A stretch of DNA of 64,000 bases from Liopterus haemorrhoidalis (GCA_963971575.1 OZ020611.1:4972882-5036881), one strand, 5' to 3'; counted from the stretch's first letter, positions 10,849 through 24,700 are shown. The notes: generated by a model not told the origin, from the sequence alone. Numbers and translations are program-made.

Positions 10849-12135
10849 CCAGGTCTACAAGTATGAAATGCGGATTTTTTTTTTTTTTTAAAACACATTT
10901 AACTCAAAAGAACAGTAAAAGTTTAATTATTCAAAGTATGCTCCATTAGAAGTTATACATTTTTCCCATCCTTCAGGCAATTTGTGAATACCTCGCCAGT
11001 AGAACTCTTTCCCTTACCCCGCAAACCATTCATCTACCCATTCTTTCACATTATTTTCACAAAAGTGCTGCTCGCCAAGTGCGTGACCCATCGATGCGAA
11101 CAAGTGGTAATGTGAAGGGGCCAAGTCTGGTGAGTAAGCGGCTGTGGTAGCACTTCCCACTTGAGTGCCTCCAATGTGTTGCAAACTGCTTTTGCCTTAT
11201 ACGATGAAACGTTATCGTGAAGAAAGATTACCTTGTGCTGTCTTCTTTCGTATTCTTGTCGTTTTATGAGCAGCGAATGGTTTAATTCGATCAGTTGTTG
11301 TTGGTAGCGTTGGGTATTAACTGTTTCGCCAGGTTTTAACAATTCATAATAGACCACACCCTTTTGGTCCAACCAAGTACAGAGCATTGTCTTTTTGCCA
11401 AAGCGATTCGGTCTTGCAGTTGATGTAGATGGTGAGCCTGGGTTCACCCATGATTTTTTGCGTTTGGCATTTTCAAAATAAGTCCATTTTTCATCGCCAG
11501 TAATGATACGATGCAAAAAACTCTTTCTTTTGTATCGTGCAAGCAAAATTTCACAAGTGTTTTTGCGTTTTTCCATCTGCCTCTCATTCAATGCATGTGG
11601 AACCCATCTGCCGACTTTCTAGATCTTACCCATCTCTCGTAGGCGATTGGAAACAGCTTGTTGACTAACGCCTAACTGCTCTGCTAGTTGTTTTTGTGAT
11701 TGACTATCGTCTTCCTGTAGCATTGTTTCCAATTTTGTATCTTCATATTTTTTTGGAGGTTTTCCATGTTCTTTGTCTGTAAGATCATAGTCACCACTTT
11801 TGAAACGCCGAAACCATCGTTCACACGTATCTTGCGATGGAGCATATTCACCATAAGCTTCTCGAAGCAGTCGGTATGATTCAGCAGCAGTTTTTTTCAA
11901 ATGAAAACAAAACAGTACATAGTACAGTCCGCGAATGCTCTTTATTTGGCACAAAATTTGACATTTTTAACACAGTAAAACAAAACTATATGATCACTTT
12001 TCAAATTATAACCTATACGCATTTGTCTCTTGATGATAACTTAACAAAACGCCATATGTGTTGAAACTTTGAACTATACACTCTGTTTGCGCGGCAAGTT
12101 TGAAAAAAATCCGCATTTAATACTTGTAGACCTGG
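10849..12135 (-). mobile_element. Full-length mariner element (1287 bp)
   Basis: Inverted termini CCAGGTCTACAAGTATGAAA and, on the right, TTAATACTTGTAGACCTGG are flanked by TA on both sides (10847-10848, 12136-12137). The length is that of a complete mariner. It contains one transposase frame on the minus strand with several lesions. Confidence 0.93.
10927..11964 (-). pseudogene. Mariner transposase, nearly full length, inactivated
   Basis: The frame begins MSNFVPNKEH at 11964 and ends AYFE-stop at 10927-10929, 345 residues, the usual mariner size. N-terminal helix-turn-helix parts (LKKTAAESYRLLREAYGE, QLAEQLGVSQQAVS) precede WVPH, the first-Asp region TGDEKW, a YYELLKPGETVN block, and the second Asp in FLHDN. 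Lesions seen: a frameshift near 11930, a TAG after REMGKI (11619-11621), loss of the usual residues after HDN, and a frameshift before the third Asp. Decayed copy; it cannot make transposase. Confidence 0.88.
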
Positions 12136-13164
12136 TATATATCCACTTTGTATGCTTTATTTTTATATTTTTATTATGTTACAGAAAAAAATTGAGTGCT
12201 CTCAATATTGAATTTTTCATTTTATTTTGTTATTAATTACTGATACTATATTAACAGTTTTTAAATACTTGTTTTTAGCAATTTCTTATCGTTATTTCCT
12301 CGTTTCAGAAATTAATTTTTTGCAGCCATTTATTGTTTTCTTACATTATTTTTAAAAATATCTTCAGCAATGAATCCACCTTATGATATTCAAATAATAA
12401 ACACATATAAAATTTGCACCAATGAAAGAAATATGAATTAATTTAATTTATAAAAAGTGATTTTAAATAAAATTTAATTTATTTTTGTATGTTCAAAAAT
12501 CTGTCCAACACGGAAATAGGTCAGGCTTTAAACGCTTATATCTCAAAAGTATACGACAAAGGTGGAAGTTAATGGTGGACTACTCATTTGCAATTCCCAC
12601 TGGCACATGACCAATTTTCGAGCAGTGTTATCAAAGACAATATCATCTACAAACTTAAATGAAAATGGTAGGAAGGTTAAATTCAATAAAATAAAAAATA
12701 GAATGGTAGTATTTTGCCGACATTTATTAATACTTGACCTTGTACAAAATGCTAATGCATATCACAGTATTGTAATCTTCAATAAAATGTATGTTTTAAA
12801 ATATTCCGAGTTTTTGTAACGATAGTACGTAAAATTTTTATCAATATGCACCAACAGCACTTAAACTTAAATTAAAACTTAAAAAAATTAAGTACTTTTT
12901 CATCACTTAAAACTTAAAAATAATGTATGCTTTTTGATATGTTAGTTCTGGAACTCCGAAGTAAACAAATTAGTTAGTTTTAATTTCTGGCACATACGTC
13001 TACGGCTATTAGAGCCATCCGACGTTAACTACACAATTAGGTTAAGTTAAATTTCAATATTTTGAATCGGACGCCTAACTATACAAAATACTTATTAACT
13101 ATTCATTAATAATTGATAGGCGATTGAATTTAGTGTTTTTTCGTGTTTTAAGTAATTTACATTC
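12136..13164. other. No gene; dispersed repeat D at about 12485-12570
   Basis: AT-rich. The stretch TGTTCAAAAATCTGTCC...CTTATATCTCAAAAGTATACGAC shares most bases with 50338-50460, so it is a low-copy dispersed repeat of unknown type. Nothing else is recognisable. Confidence 0.5.
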
Positions 13165-13648
13165 CTAAAGTCCGTTTACCATAACTATGAAATGACGTCA
13201 CAGTTGAAAAACTCACCTTGTTGCCAATTCGTAAACTCTCAAAAAAAGTTAGGTTCTATCGAACAACTTCTAAAAATATATTGAAACCTATATTTTGTGT
13301 CTCTTTCTATCCCATAGAAATTGCAGTGAGCTCGAAACAATAATGGGTGTGGCCTTTCATGTTTTTTCTCATTCCAATTTACATGTGTTAAAAAGAGATG
13401 AAAATTACATATTTTGTGTCTCTTTCTATCCCATAGAAATTGAAGTGAGCTCGAAACAATAATGGGTGTGGCCTTAACAACGATTGAACAATCCAATTGC
13501 AAACTGGCAACATTGAAAAAATGTACCAACATTAAATAAATAAATGTACTGAGTTATGGATTGATGTTGATTAAAACATATCATAACGTTGGTACTTCAA
13601 TTAACCAAGTGTGACGTCATCTCATAGTTATCGTTAACCAACTTTAGT
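13165..13648. mobile_element. TIR element with TGACGTCA in both ends and an internal duplication
   Basis: Left end CTAAAGTCCGTTTACCATAA and the inverted right end CTAAAGTTGGTTAACGATAA continue with ACTATGARATGACGTCACA on each side. Inside, a ~60-bp block (GTGTCTCTTTCTATCCCATA...ATGGGTGTGGCC) is duplicated at 13295-13354 and 13413-13473. No coding capacity; no clear target-site duplication. Confidence 0.6.
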
Positions 13649-14094
13649 CAGTTGTATATGCTGTGCAAATTTTCCACCATTTTTAAATACTCTGTATGTA
13701 CATATTTTTGGAGCGTTTATTTTTTTTTTTCGAATTCTCAATATATTTCCTATATATTGCTGAAACAACTGTATATGCATGCCAAATTATAACTTTCAAT
13801 GACCACAATTTTTACTGTACAAACACAAGAGTATAAATATTTTTGCAAATCCGTTACGAAATATTAACATTTCTTTATTATTTTGAATATCAAAATGGCA
13901 CCCATTTCCACACTTAAACCTTCATTTCCTAACTAATTAGGAAATAAATAAAACAAATGCTTCTTTGTTGAAACAGCAATGACAGTACTGTTTATAAAAC
14001 AATCGGTTTTTCCATGGTAACGAACTCTCAGATGTCTGTCACTTCTAGGTAAATGTATTATCAAAACTTTTCATTTCTGATTATTTTATAAGTT

Positions 14095-15103
14095 GGTTAA
14101 TGTTCCGTATAAGTCCACCAGGCATAACTCGTCAGAGAGAACGTGTATGCTAGTTGGAATGAGATTTGGTCTTGACGAAGCGCCGCCCCTTTCTTTCAAA
14201 ATATAACATTTACGATTCTGAAATCTAAATAAGTACTTGATAGTTATACATTTTGAAATCCAAGCAATTATTTACTAAGTGTTTGTTAACATTTAGCTCG
14301 TATTAAGGTTTTTAAAGAAAAACTTGAATAACGAAATTTCAGTATTTATACGCTTAAAGTCATATTTAAATAGTTTGAATGAGATTTATAGTATACATAT
14401 GTTGAAAAACACTAACTTTATTAAAAGAGAGAATCTTCAAATTATCAATATATTCCGACCTACCAATTTTATGTCTAAAATAGGACATTCCGTTTTTCAT
14501 CGCATTCATACATACCAAATTATGTAAATGTATTAAAAATGTATAAAGCATTTATATATCTTCACTATATGCAAACAAACAATGATAAAACTAGTAGGCA
14601 AATCCAGAGCCGTGAAAATCGCCACAGAATACCTTTTTATATAAAATTATCCATCCTTTTTATAACTCTTTGAAGTTGTACGCGATAAAATTTAGCTATC
14701 ACATTTTGGGTTTAAATTTGGGAAAAAATGGATAGCATTTAGATCACATTGCAATTATATAAATCAGGGGTCTGGAAACTTTTTGGGACATTTACATTCA
14801 GACACAATCAGACCCTCATTCATACACCACCTTAACACCTCTTTCATATCCTTATTCTCCATATTACTTCAAAAATTGAAATAATTATCAGCCATTTTCC
14901 AAGTTTCAGGAACTAACTATGTAAATAACACCTGTGTAGACACCGTCCTCCCTTGATTCTAAATTGCACAAAAGTTGTGTCTGATTACACCGAGCACATA
15001 TGCAAGAATGATTACTATTGGTTCCCCACTCTTACATATATTCTATTCTAAACATACAGCCTAGTTCTAATTTGACGCGGTGGACTTATACGGAACATTA
15101 ACC
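14095..15103. mobile_element. Family E8 element, copy 1 (1009 bp), 8-bp target-site duplication
   Basis: Termini GGTTAATGTTCCGTATAAGT...ACTTATACGGAACATTAACC are flanked by the perfect 8-bp duplication TATAAGTT (14087-14094 and 15104-15111). The longer relative at 51277-52975 lies in the opposite orientation, so this is an internally deleted, non-autonomous copy. A segment at 14324-14527 is shared with that copy. The 8-bp duplication with GG...CC ends does not fit ordinary hAT CAG termini; Merlin-like is one possibility. Confidence 0.8.
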
Positions 15104-15529
15104 TATAAGTTTTTATTTTCTAAGTTTTTCAACGAAATTACAAAAAGCCTTGTGTATCACGCGTTACGAAATGGCAGGTTTTTTTACACACGACGTGTTG
15201 AAACATTCGCTACGCTCGTGTTCCAATTCTTATGTCTGGGGTAAAAAAGCCGCTCATTCCGTAACTTGTAATACAATTAGCTATTCTTGATCAATATCTA
15301 CGAAAATTTGGCCTTTTATAAAATGTTCCTTCATAAATTATGACACGCGTATCGCTTATTTACCTAGTAAATAATTTAATGTGTGTTTATTTGTACTTAA
15401 AAATACCGAATCTTATTGACTAATAATTTATGTCCGAGTTCCAGATTGGTTAAATAAAATTTAAAACTGATAAAAATCTAATCTTTTTACAAAAGTTTTC
15501 CTTATTATCTAAATATTTAACATGTTATT

Positions 15530-15700
15530 CTACGTAGGTCCTATTGTGTCCCAATTAGATATGGCTTTCAGATCTACGTGCTCAAAACGCCATTTCTGAG
15601 TCATAGATTTTGCGTCACAAGTCGTGACGTATAAAGTCTTTTTAGCTGGATCACAGTCCAGGCAACGTGGATTCTTTCCATGTATTACCCACTGTTTGTC
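15530..15700 (-). CDS. GALNT10: GALNT10 exon 10 (C-terminus of lectin domain)
   Basis: Acceptor TTTTTCAG precedes [16 protein letters not shown]. The exon carries the last lectin repeat ([12 protein letters not shown]) and ends GPT-TAG at 15530-15532. Confidence 0.93.
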   Translation of the reverse strand, partial: DKQWVIHGKNPRCLDCDPAKKTLYVTTCDAKSMTQKWRFEHVDLKAISNWDTIGPT

Positions 15701-18700
15701 CTGAAAAAAAAAATATACAGTTAAAATCGTCTGTTTTATATTATCTACACTATCGGCCATAAGTAGAGAAACAAAACTAGTTTTTAAATTATAAGTTCAT
15801 AAATTCCAATTTTAGTGTCACACATGTTATTGAATTATTGCGGACACCTTTATTTTGGACGTTTGCCACTGCTGATAGTACTAGGCTAGAATAGTACAAT
15901 ATAATGAGTATTAGTATCAAAAAGATATAATACTTCAAGAGTAGTATAAAAAATAAATTCGGACGTTTCGGAAACTGCTCAACAATCTGTTTCCGTCTTC
16001 AGCGATCACGAGAAGTGATAAACATTTCAGTTTTCTTCGAGTTTTTATACCGAGTATTGTAAGAGTGGGAGCAGGTTATAGGTGCGTTTCTATTGGTTGG
16101 GTGGTTGGGATCAGGTATGGGTAGGGACGGGACTACCTGCGGAGGATTAACGACCGGATTAAGGTTGTTTGTCACATTATTGTGTGGTAATGAGTTGTTT
16201 GTTACCGGATTAGTAACTTGAGGATTAAAAGGATTGTTTTGAATAATGGAAAGCCAGAGTTGAGGAAATTCTATGCTGACTTGGCTGACAGCATCTCCAG
16301 AGTTTTCGATCAAAGCAGACTCTTTCAATTTTCTCTTGAACTTGTTTTCCTCATACATTAAGGGTTTAGCATCTTTCCATTGAAAATGGTGTTCATTTTC
16401 CCAAGCATGTTCAGCCAGTTTGGAACTGTAAATTTCGCCCTGCTGAACTTTCTTCTTATGCTCGTTTACCCTAACATGTAGAGGTCTGCAAGTCTCGCCA
16501 ATATATTGTTTCCCGCACTGGCAGGGAATAGAGTAGACACAATTTTTGTTTAGGACAGATTTGGGTTTTGTACATGATAGGATAGATCTTAAAGTCGAAC
16601 TCGATTTGAAGGCTACTTGGATATTATGCTTCTTTAGTATCTTACCAATTTTCTCAGATACTCCTTTATAATAGGGCATAGAGACATATCTCACTTCGTC
16701 AGTTCTAGGTTGCGTCATTTTTCTTATGATTGATAGCATCATTAATAATTTATGCTATACATTAGCTAAATACTTAGTGTCAATAATAACACCTCTAGCC
16801 GGCAAGAGTGAGAGCTTTGTAAAAAACTCGGAGCATTTTGTTAGTGTTATAAAGAATTTACAACTAAAACGTAATGAGATTCTGGTAAGCTTTGACGTTG
16901 ACAGTCTAATTTACTCGATAAGCGACGATTTTTATAATCGACAAGTGCGGCAAAATGCCTTACCATATAAAAACGAGTCGCGAAGCGACGAGTTTTGTCA
17001 ACGTAGGGGGAGAAGCCCGGCGTAACTGGGCTGAGGCCCCTAATATAAATATATTGGAATGTGATATGTTACTATTTATCGAGGAAAACATGTCCCTAAA
17101 GTGGATTTTCCAGCATGACAACGACGCGAAACACCTGCAGAGTTGTCAAAGATTAGTTTAGGGTCAATAAAATGAATGTGTTTAAGTGGCCAGCTCAAAG
17201 ACCTGATTTAAATACCAAAAAGAACATCTGGGATGAAGTTGATCGAAAAATAAGAGTAAAAAAATACATAAAGACGAATTAATTTTAGCCAGAATTTTTA
17301 TAGCACATTTTTTGCTAAAATTGTTGTACTTACCACATCGTATTTCCAATACTGATTTCCTCCCATCCCGTGACAATTGTAAGGAACGATCTCCGCCTTG
17401 TCATTGGGATTGGAGACGTCCCAGCACATGCGCTTGCCCTTCGGCCGGATGTCCTTGTGCCAGGTAAGTGTGAAGTTCTGCTCCCCAATCTTGTGTTTCG
17501 TGTCCTTCTGACACTCTGATATACCGACAGGAGAACTGTCCTTGTGATGTCCATCTGCGCACATCTCTGGCACCCCTATGTTACGGATCTAAAACAATAC
17601 AAGTGTAAGTTACCATTTAAAAAACAAAAAAAGGTCTTTATCCACTGCACGGGGTTCAAATTTATTTATTTAAAAAAGCATACCAAAATAACAAATGCAT
17701 TTCGTTGTTTGTCAGCCAATATAAGCAAGATCTTTTGTAGAAAGTTATTAGAGAAAACGATACAATAAAAAAACAATTTTGAAATACATTTAATTTTCAT
17801 TTTGAGTCCAATTATCATATGAATTATTATCTTTTTATTATGTTTGCAAAATGAATGAAACTGACCTCTCCATATGCAAAGTCTGGTGGTTCAATTGGTG
17901 GATACTTGAGTGGAAGATCAAAGGCCACCTTCTCCATGAACCACTTGAACGGTTTACACTGCAGCTTCTCCCTGAGGGCCTTCTGCCTGCTGATGTCACC
18001 CGTGTCTATGTTCCTGTAGTGCGGCCTTCTCAGGTACAAATATTCCGCATACTCGTCCATCCACACCTCGGCAACACGCCTGTAATTCTTACCTAATAAC
18101 GAAAATTAATTAAATTAATACATAAGAGGTTGTCAATACCTTGGTAGCGAGTAAGGGCAGAGAAGGTAAATTCTAATTTAATAAAATATACGGAAAACCG
18201 CTCTGTTTTAACATAAATAAAGTGAATTCACGATAAGAATGAGATGACGTCACAGTTGAAAAACTTGATTTGTTGTCAATTCATTAATTTTCAAACAAGT
18301 TAGGTTATATACAACTACTTTAACCTCGTTTTTTACGTATATCTAGTGTGCTATGCATTTTATCAAAACAAACAGTGTCACTCAAATTTAATAGTTATAC
18401 GGATCTATTCTGTATCTTTTGTGGTTAAAAAGTAACATATTAACTAATTTTATCGTTGTTTCTTATTTTGAATCTCAGGTTATAACCCAAGCGTTATAAC
18501 TTTTGAACCATATGGTTAAAAGTATATTCTGAAATTATCTACAAGGCGACATATTTTGCTTGTGTAAGTGTGGATTTAATGTGAACGAGTGTTGAATCGT
18601 GAATGAACAACGTTCAAATATAATAAATCTATATTGCGGAAATGTACAATATTTATATATAAATAATTATGGGTGCAGAAAGTAAATAATATAATATTAC

Positions 18701-21700
18701 CATAACATGCAAATGTATCAATATTTTCTTTCTTTCTTCTATACTAAGACACTTTTATTTTCAGGTTATATTTACCTTATTTTTATTTTGAAACAAACGA
18801 GAAAGAAATTAAAATTTTTAAATGTATCACAGTTTTAAATATTTACTTGCAATATATCGGGAAACGGGAAATCTTTTGATTCTTCTCGGATTTGATTTTT
18901 TCTGGCTATTTGACGTTTAGAGTTTAGAATTACAGCTGGTTAAAAGTTAACACCATGTATTTGGCTGGAGTTAAAATTCCAAATATAACCTACTAAATTA
19001 ACCACATGGAAGTTAAGATTTTAACGCCGTAGAGTTACAGAATAACAAAATATTCTAAAGCGTGGTTAAATTTTTTTAACTTCGACCTTGAGGTTAATTT
19101 TTAACTTTTTAAGATACAGAATAGACCCGATTGAGTGATAATTTGGCCCTATATTACCAAAGTCGTATATCTTGTAGTATTTGAGATCCCCATACATTTT
19201 CGGTTAATTGGGACAACCGGTACTTCTATACTAGTTCTCAAATTCATTTCTTACCTATGAAATCGTTCTTTCTCGGGTTGGGGAAAGGAGCAAATTTCCT
19301 GTATATATGCCCCACCCTGGAGCAGGGGGCGTCATACATCTGTCCGCCACACTGCCAGATCTTGAAACTGAGCTCATACTGTTCCCCTCCCCAGATATCG
19401 AGACCATCGTCGTACCCTCCCAGCTCCCAGAAGAATTTAGTACTTATAGCAAACAGACCTCCCGCCATCACAGGACTCCTGCAAATTATTTTAAAAAAAT
19501 GTTTACACTCATAAATTTTATTTTTCCTAAAATATTTATATATTCAAATCTGTAAAGGAGGTCTTTTCAATCGAGTGTGAAATTGGTAGCACGAGATTGA
19601 ACAGAGTCCTTTACACACGTACTGTATGCAACATTTTTTTAACACAGTAAATATTAATAAAAATAGGGGATACGCATAAAATTTATATTTCCTTAAAACT
19701 ACATGTTATTGATATGTTAATGTTTGTTATGTCACCTAACAAAACAAAAATTACATTTTAATTAATATTACAGCCAAATTTTTTAATTTAAATATTGTAA
19801 ATTTGAAATAAGCCGACGACAGCGCGAAGGTTGCCGAGTAAATACGACTGAGCATGACGTCAAGCCCTAGACGGCCCAGAATACAACATAATCTTTACGT
19901 GTGTATATTGTATTTGTTTTGTATGGAGTTTTGTATTTGTTTTTAAACAATTTTTCACGCATTTATTATTAAAATGGCAGATAAAGATTTTGTTAGGGCT
20001 CAGAGTGATAATTTACCCAACATTGATGCTTTTATGCTCATGGAATATATGAAAAATAATGAATGCTACAATGCTGAAGAAATACGTGGTGTCAAAACAG
20101 ACTTGTAAGTAAACCATTTATGTATTCTATAACTTTATGTAAACAATAAACGCTGCAACTCTGTAAAATGTAAATATTTATGTAATTTAGATGTCAGAAT
20201 TTTACTACATTGTTTACATGAAGTTACAAAACGTTAGAAGCATAATTGAAATACTGCAATATAGGTTATATATTTTAATATAAAATTTAATTCGGTAAAC
20301 ATGTATAAATTGTTTTTATAGAATTAAACTTTATTTTAATTAAAATCACTCTAACTTTATACAATCTATAAACGTTATACAAGCAAATAAGTTCACGACA
20401 GACTGTGTAGGCTGTACGCTGTAGACTGGGTAGGCTGTAGGGTATGACGACACACGTGATTTCGCGCGCTACATACATTTATGATTTTTTTAAGCCTTCA
20501 AATTAAAAAAAATATGCAAAACTGTTTTTTATGTTTATATGCAACAAGAGGAATATAATAAAAAAAAATGTCTATCCCCTATTCAAAAGATTTGGATCAA
20601 ATATTTAATAACATTTCACCAGTTTGGTATTTAGTACCAAAATTACACAAAAGATGGCAGACCAATGTCCATTATGTATGAGATAAAAGTAATAAATTAT
20701 TCGGTACAATTCTACATCGGCAAACCCACCTTATTGCGCATGCAGTGTTACCAATAGTAAAATGTAATATATCAATTTTAATCATTTATATTGATAAATT
20801 AAAGACTTAATTTCTGAAGTAAAGAATCGAATTTTTTCTCTACTGTACATAAATGTAATCTTACTTGAATGGTTCGGTAGGATGCTGCAGATCCTCTGGC
20901 AATAATGGCAGTCTTTTGTAGAAGAATTCCCAGTCAAAGGCTCCCCTAGCTCCTTCATCTTGAGCACGATATTCGAATGTTTCAAAAGCAACCACATCGA
21001 TGAATGGACACACACAAGTCTTATAATCCTCCTGTATTGGCTCTGGAATTCATAATTCATATTTTTATAATAAAAATAAACAACTATAACAAAATGTAAT
21101 TGTCCAAATTAATTTATTGGGCTCTAAATACTAGTCCAGTAACCTAGTACATCATAAGTTGCATCAAGTGGGGGTAGTTAGTTTCGTTTTTTTTTCTTGT
21201 ATGGGTTGTGCCTGAGATGCAAAATCCAAGTTTTCGACCTCGGCAGCCTTCCGGAACACTTTTGAATTTCGCAAAAACTGCTAAATTTTCGCACTCTTTT
21301 CGGTTTCTGCCCATTTCGACCATAAAGGAGCATGTTTTCGACAAACACCATTCTATGCATTTTTAAACTAGATTAAATTTTCTACAATTTGAGACCAAAA
21401 TGGGCTCGGTAGTCTTAATAGTTTCCGAGATACAGCTTTTCAAAGTTTGAAATAATCTCCAAACTTGAAAATTGTATGCTATATCATGCTCATGGGCACT
21501 GTTTATTTTTAGAAGTGAAAACTACTCCTTATTGTCAAAAATTATAAAATAACATTGCAAAACCTTATATTGCTGCCGAAAATACTGGTTATGTAGATGT
21601 TTCGAATAAAAATTTATTGGTTTTTTAAACATAGCTCCTTCATTTTTAGTGATTTAAAGTTTTTTCAAAAACGATTTTGTAGGGCTTTTCAAGAGCTATA

Positions 21701-24700
21701 AGACTGTGTAAATTAAATTCCTTAAGATCCCTTAGTTTTTAAATGGGGTGAGTTTGAAGGGCTCGAATAAGGTGGTGTTCGCTTGTAAATAGAGGTTTTA
21801 AACGGCTATATCTCGCCAAATATTCACTGTACAGAAAATATATGTACAGGGAAATTTAAGTCATTAAAAAAGCTACAATTTAGTGCTCTATCATTTTTTT
21901 CGTATCTCCAGTAATTTCGGAGATATTTTGAAGAAAAGGGTGAAAAATACGAAATCGCAAAAAATGGTTTTTTCTTTAAACTCCATTTTTTCTAAAATTA
22001 GGCATTTTAAATTGGTCAAACTTCTTGGGTGTACTCAAAATACATATATGAAGAGAACCACAGAAGGGTGAGGATCAATTTTAATTAGGGGGGTAAATAG
22101 GGGTTGTTTTCACTGATTTTTTCGTATAAAAAAGTAGGTACCGACCTTATTTTGATCATAAGTCGCTTAATTTTTATACTAGAGACTTTTTTTTTTTTTT
22201 TTGTTTGAAAGGTCTAATCAAATACTTTAAAAAAGATTCAATGAGTTTTCTTCGAAAAATGCAAATTTTTCCTGTTATTTGACTTTGAATCTTTCAAATT
22301 ATGCATTTGGCGAAAAAAAGTTAACCATTAACATGCCGTATCTCGGTTCGTATTGGTCGTAGAAAAATAATAAAAAAAAGTATTTTGTTTGTTTTTTTAA
22401 AAGCTACAATTTTGCTTTCTACAGTTTTTTTGATAAAATGCATATTTTTCGAGTTATTCGCAAAAAACTTTTTAAAAACATCGATTTTTTCGTCGAAAAA
22501 CTGTTACACTCGTATTGTAGTTGAAAGTTACCATTATTTATAATAATTAATTCTTACCCACATGCTATAGATACCATTACTTCTATTTATTAATGCTTAC
22601 CAACTTTCATGTGCGGTGTATTTATATTATGACAAGGTTTTACCTTGGAACATTGAATATATAATTTTTCATTTCAGGCGATTGAGGACGATGAAGAAAA
22701 CGGTGAACAGTGACTTCCCTAAATGTAATTGTCAAATTAATTTAATGGGCTCTAAATACATGTAAACGACGTAAATTGTTTGGAAGGAATAACACGTACG
22801 CGCGTGTTGTCCAATCTATTAGAGATTTCACAAGTAAGCTATTGAACATTTATTTTAGACTTACCTAATAACGGCGGTAACCAGTTGACATTAGCCTCCG
22901 TGTGGGAATCTAAGAATATGAGTACATCTCCCGTGGCGACTTTGGCGCCCGCTATTCGAGCTAAGATCAGACCTTTTCTCTCTGGCAAATGTACAACTCG
23001 CACCTTTGTCATATTTACTCTTACGTATTCATCTAGTGGCTTTTTAGTAAAGTCTAAAACAAATCAACTCACTGTATATCACTTTCTGTAATATGTATGA
23101 GGGTAATTTCCAATTACCTTTTGTACTACAGTCGTCTACAAGGATGATCTCCTTGAGTAGAGAGGGAGGGGATCTATTTATGACACTATATGCTGTACGT
23201 AACAAGGTACTCCAGTGTTCGTTGTGGAAAGGAACTATAACGCTCACTGTTGGCAGCTTCTTTAAATATTTCTTCTCTTGACATCTAAAAAACAAAAAAA
23301 TAACATCAACATTCCATGTAATTCTTTTAAACAAAATAGGGGATACGCATAAAATTTATATTTTCTTAAAACTACATTTTTACTTGCCCGACCTTAATAT
23401 ATAAGGGGCAAGTATTGTAATCGCGAAAATTTTCGATGTCGAGATTTTGACTGATGACCACGTTTCATGGTCCAGAGAATCCAAAAAACCTATTTTCGAA
23501 GTGCCATCCGTATGTGTGTGTGTCTGTGTGTGTGTCTGTGTGTATACACGATAACTCAAAAACGATTTAACTTAAAGAGTTCGTTCTGGTACTAAAAAAT
23601 TCTCCTAATAATTGGGAAGAACCCTATTGTTTTTTATTAAAATCCGAAACCGGAACCGGAAGTTATTGAACTTAAAAATTTTAAAAAATTCGTAACTAGT
23701 AAACCAAGCCTTGAACAAAAATTTGTATAGGACATAATTTGATGTATTTTTGAAGATTTACCTAAATCTTCTATTAGATTAAAAAAAAAAAAAAAAATTA
23801 TGTATTTTTTTTTATTATTATTTTTTTTATGTGAGGGCAAGTCTAGCGGAGGTCTCCCTTCGCCACTGGTTTTGATATGTTAATGTTAGTTATGTCACCT
23901 AACAAAACAAAAATCACATTTTAATTAATATTACAGCTAAATTTTTTAATTAAAATATTGTAAATTTGAAATAAGCCGACCACAGCGGGAAGGTTGCCGA
24001 GTAAATACGACGGAGCATGACGTCAAACCCTAAACGGCCCAGACTACAACATACGTATTTAATAAATACAAATACATATGTATTTAATAAAATAATTATT
24101 TTTTTCAAAAATGCCATATTTTCCAAAAATTCCTCTCGTACGTTTCCGGCTCAGATCAATATACATTACTTATAATTTTTTCAGGTTTTTGGCAAAAGGG
24201 TGCGGGACAAGAACTTTTGCACATTTTTGGCTAAATTCGTGTTAAAAGAAACGAATTTCAACGACACAAAAAAATCGACATTTTTCGAAAAATTTATCTG
24301 AAATTCCTGTTGAACTATTTCGGTTCCCATCAATGTTCATTACGGAGATTTTTTTTTAGATTTTTAGATCAATCCCTTTGGGAGATAGGGTGGGAAATCC
24401 AATAAAAAAAATTGATTTTTAAAATAAAAAAATAAAAATTTGTTGATCCGCGCATTAAGAGGTTACATTTGGTATGCAAATCAAAATTTAAAAAAAAAAT
24501 ATTAATTTTTTTACTAAATATTTGTTTATATTTATTCCGCGCTGTATTTTTTTGAACTCTCTATAGTTTTGCTATATGTGGGTCAAAAAGTTGTACAAGT
24601 ATGCCAAATTTCAACTTTCTATGTTCAGCCGTTTGGCTACAATTTCTACCGTACAGACAGGCAGCACATGAGTGACGTTATAAAGGTTTTTTTGTGGTCA

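Noticed and set aside
15966..16002. Calling an active hammerhead ribozyme
   Set aside because: An extra nucleotide before stem II and no demonstrable stems I and III; kept only as a motif.
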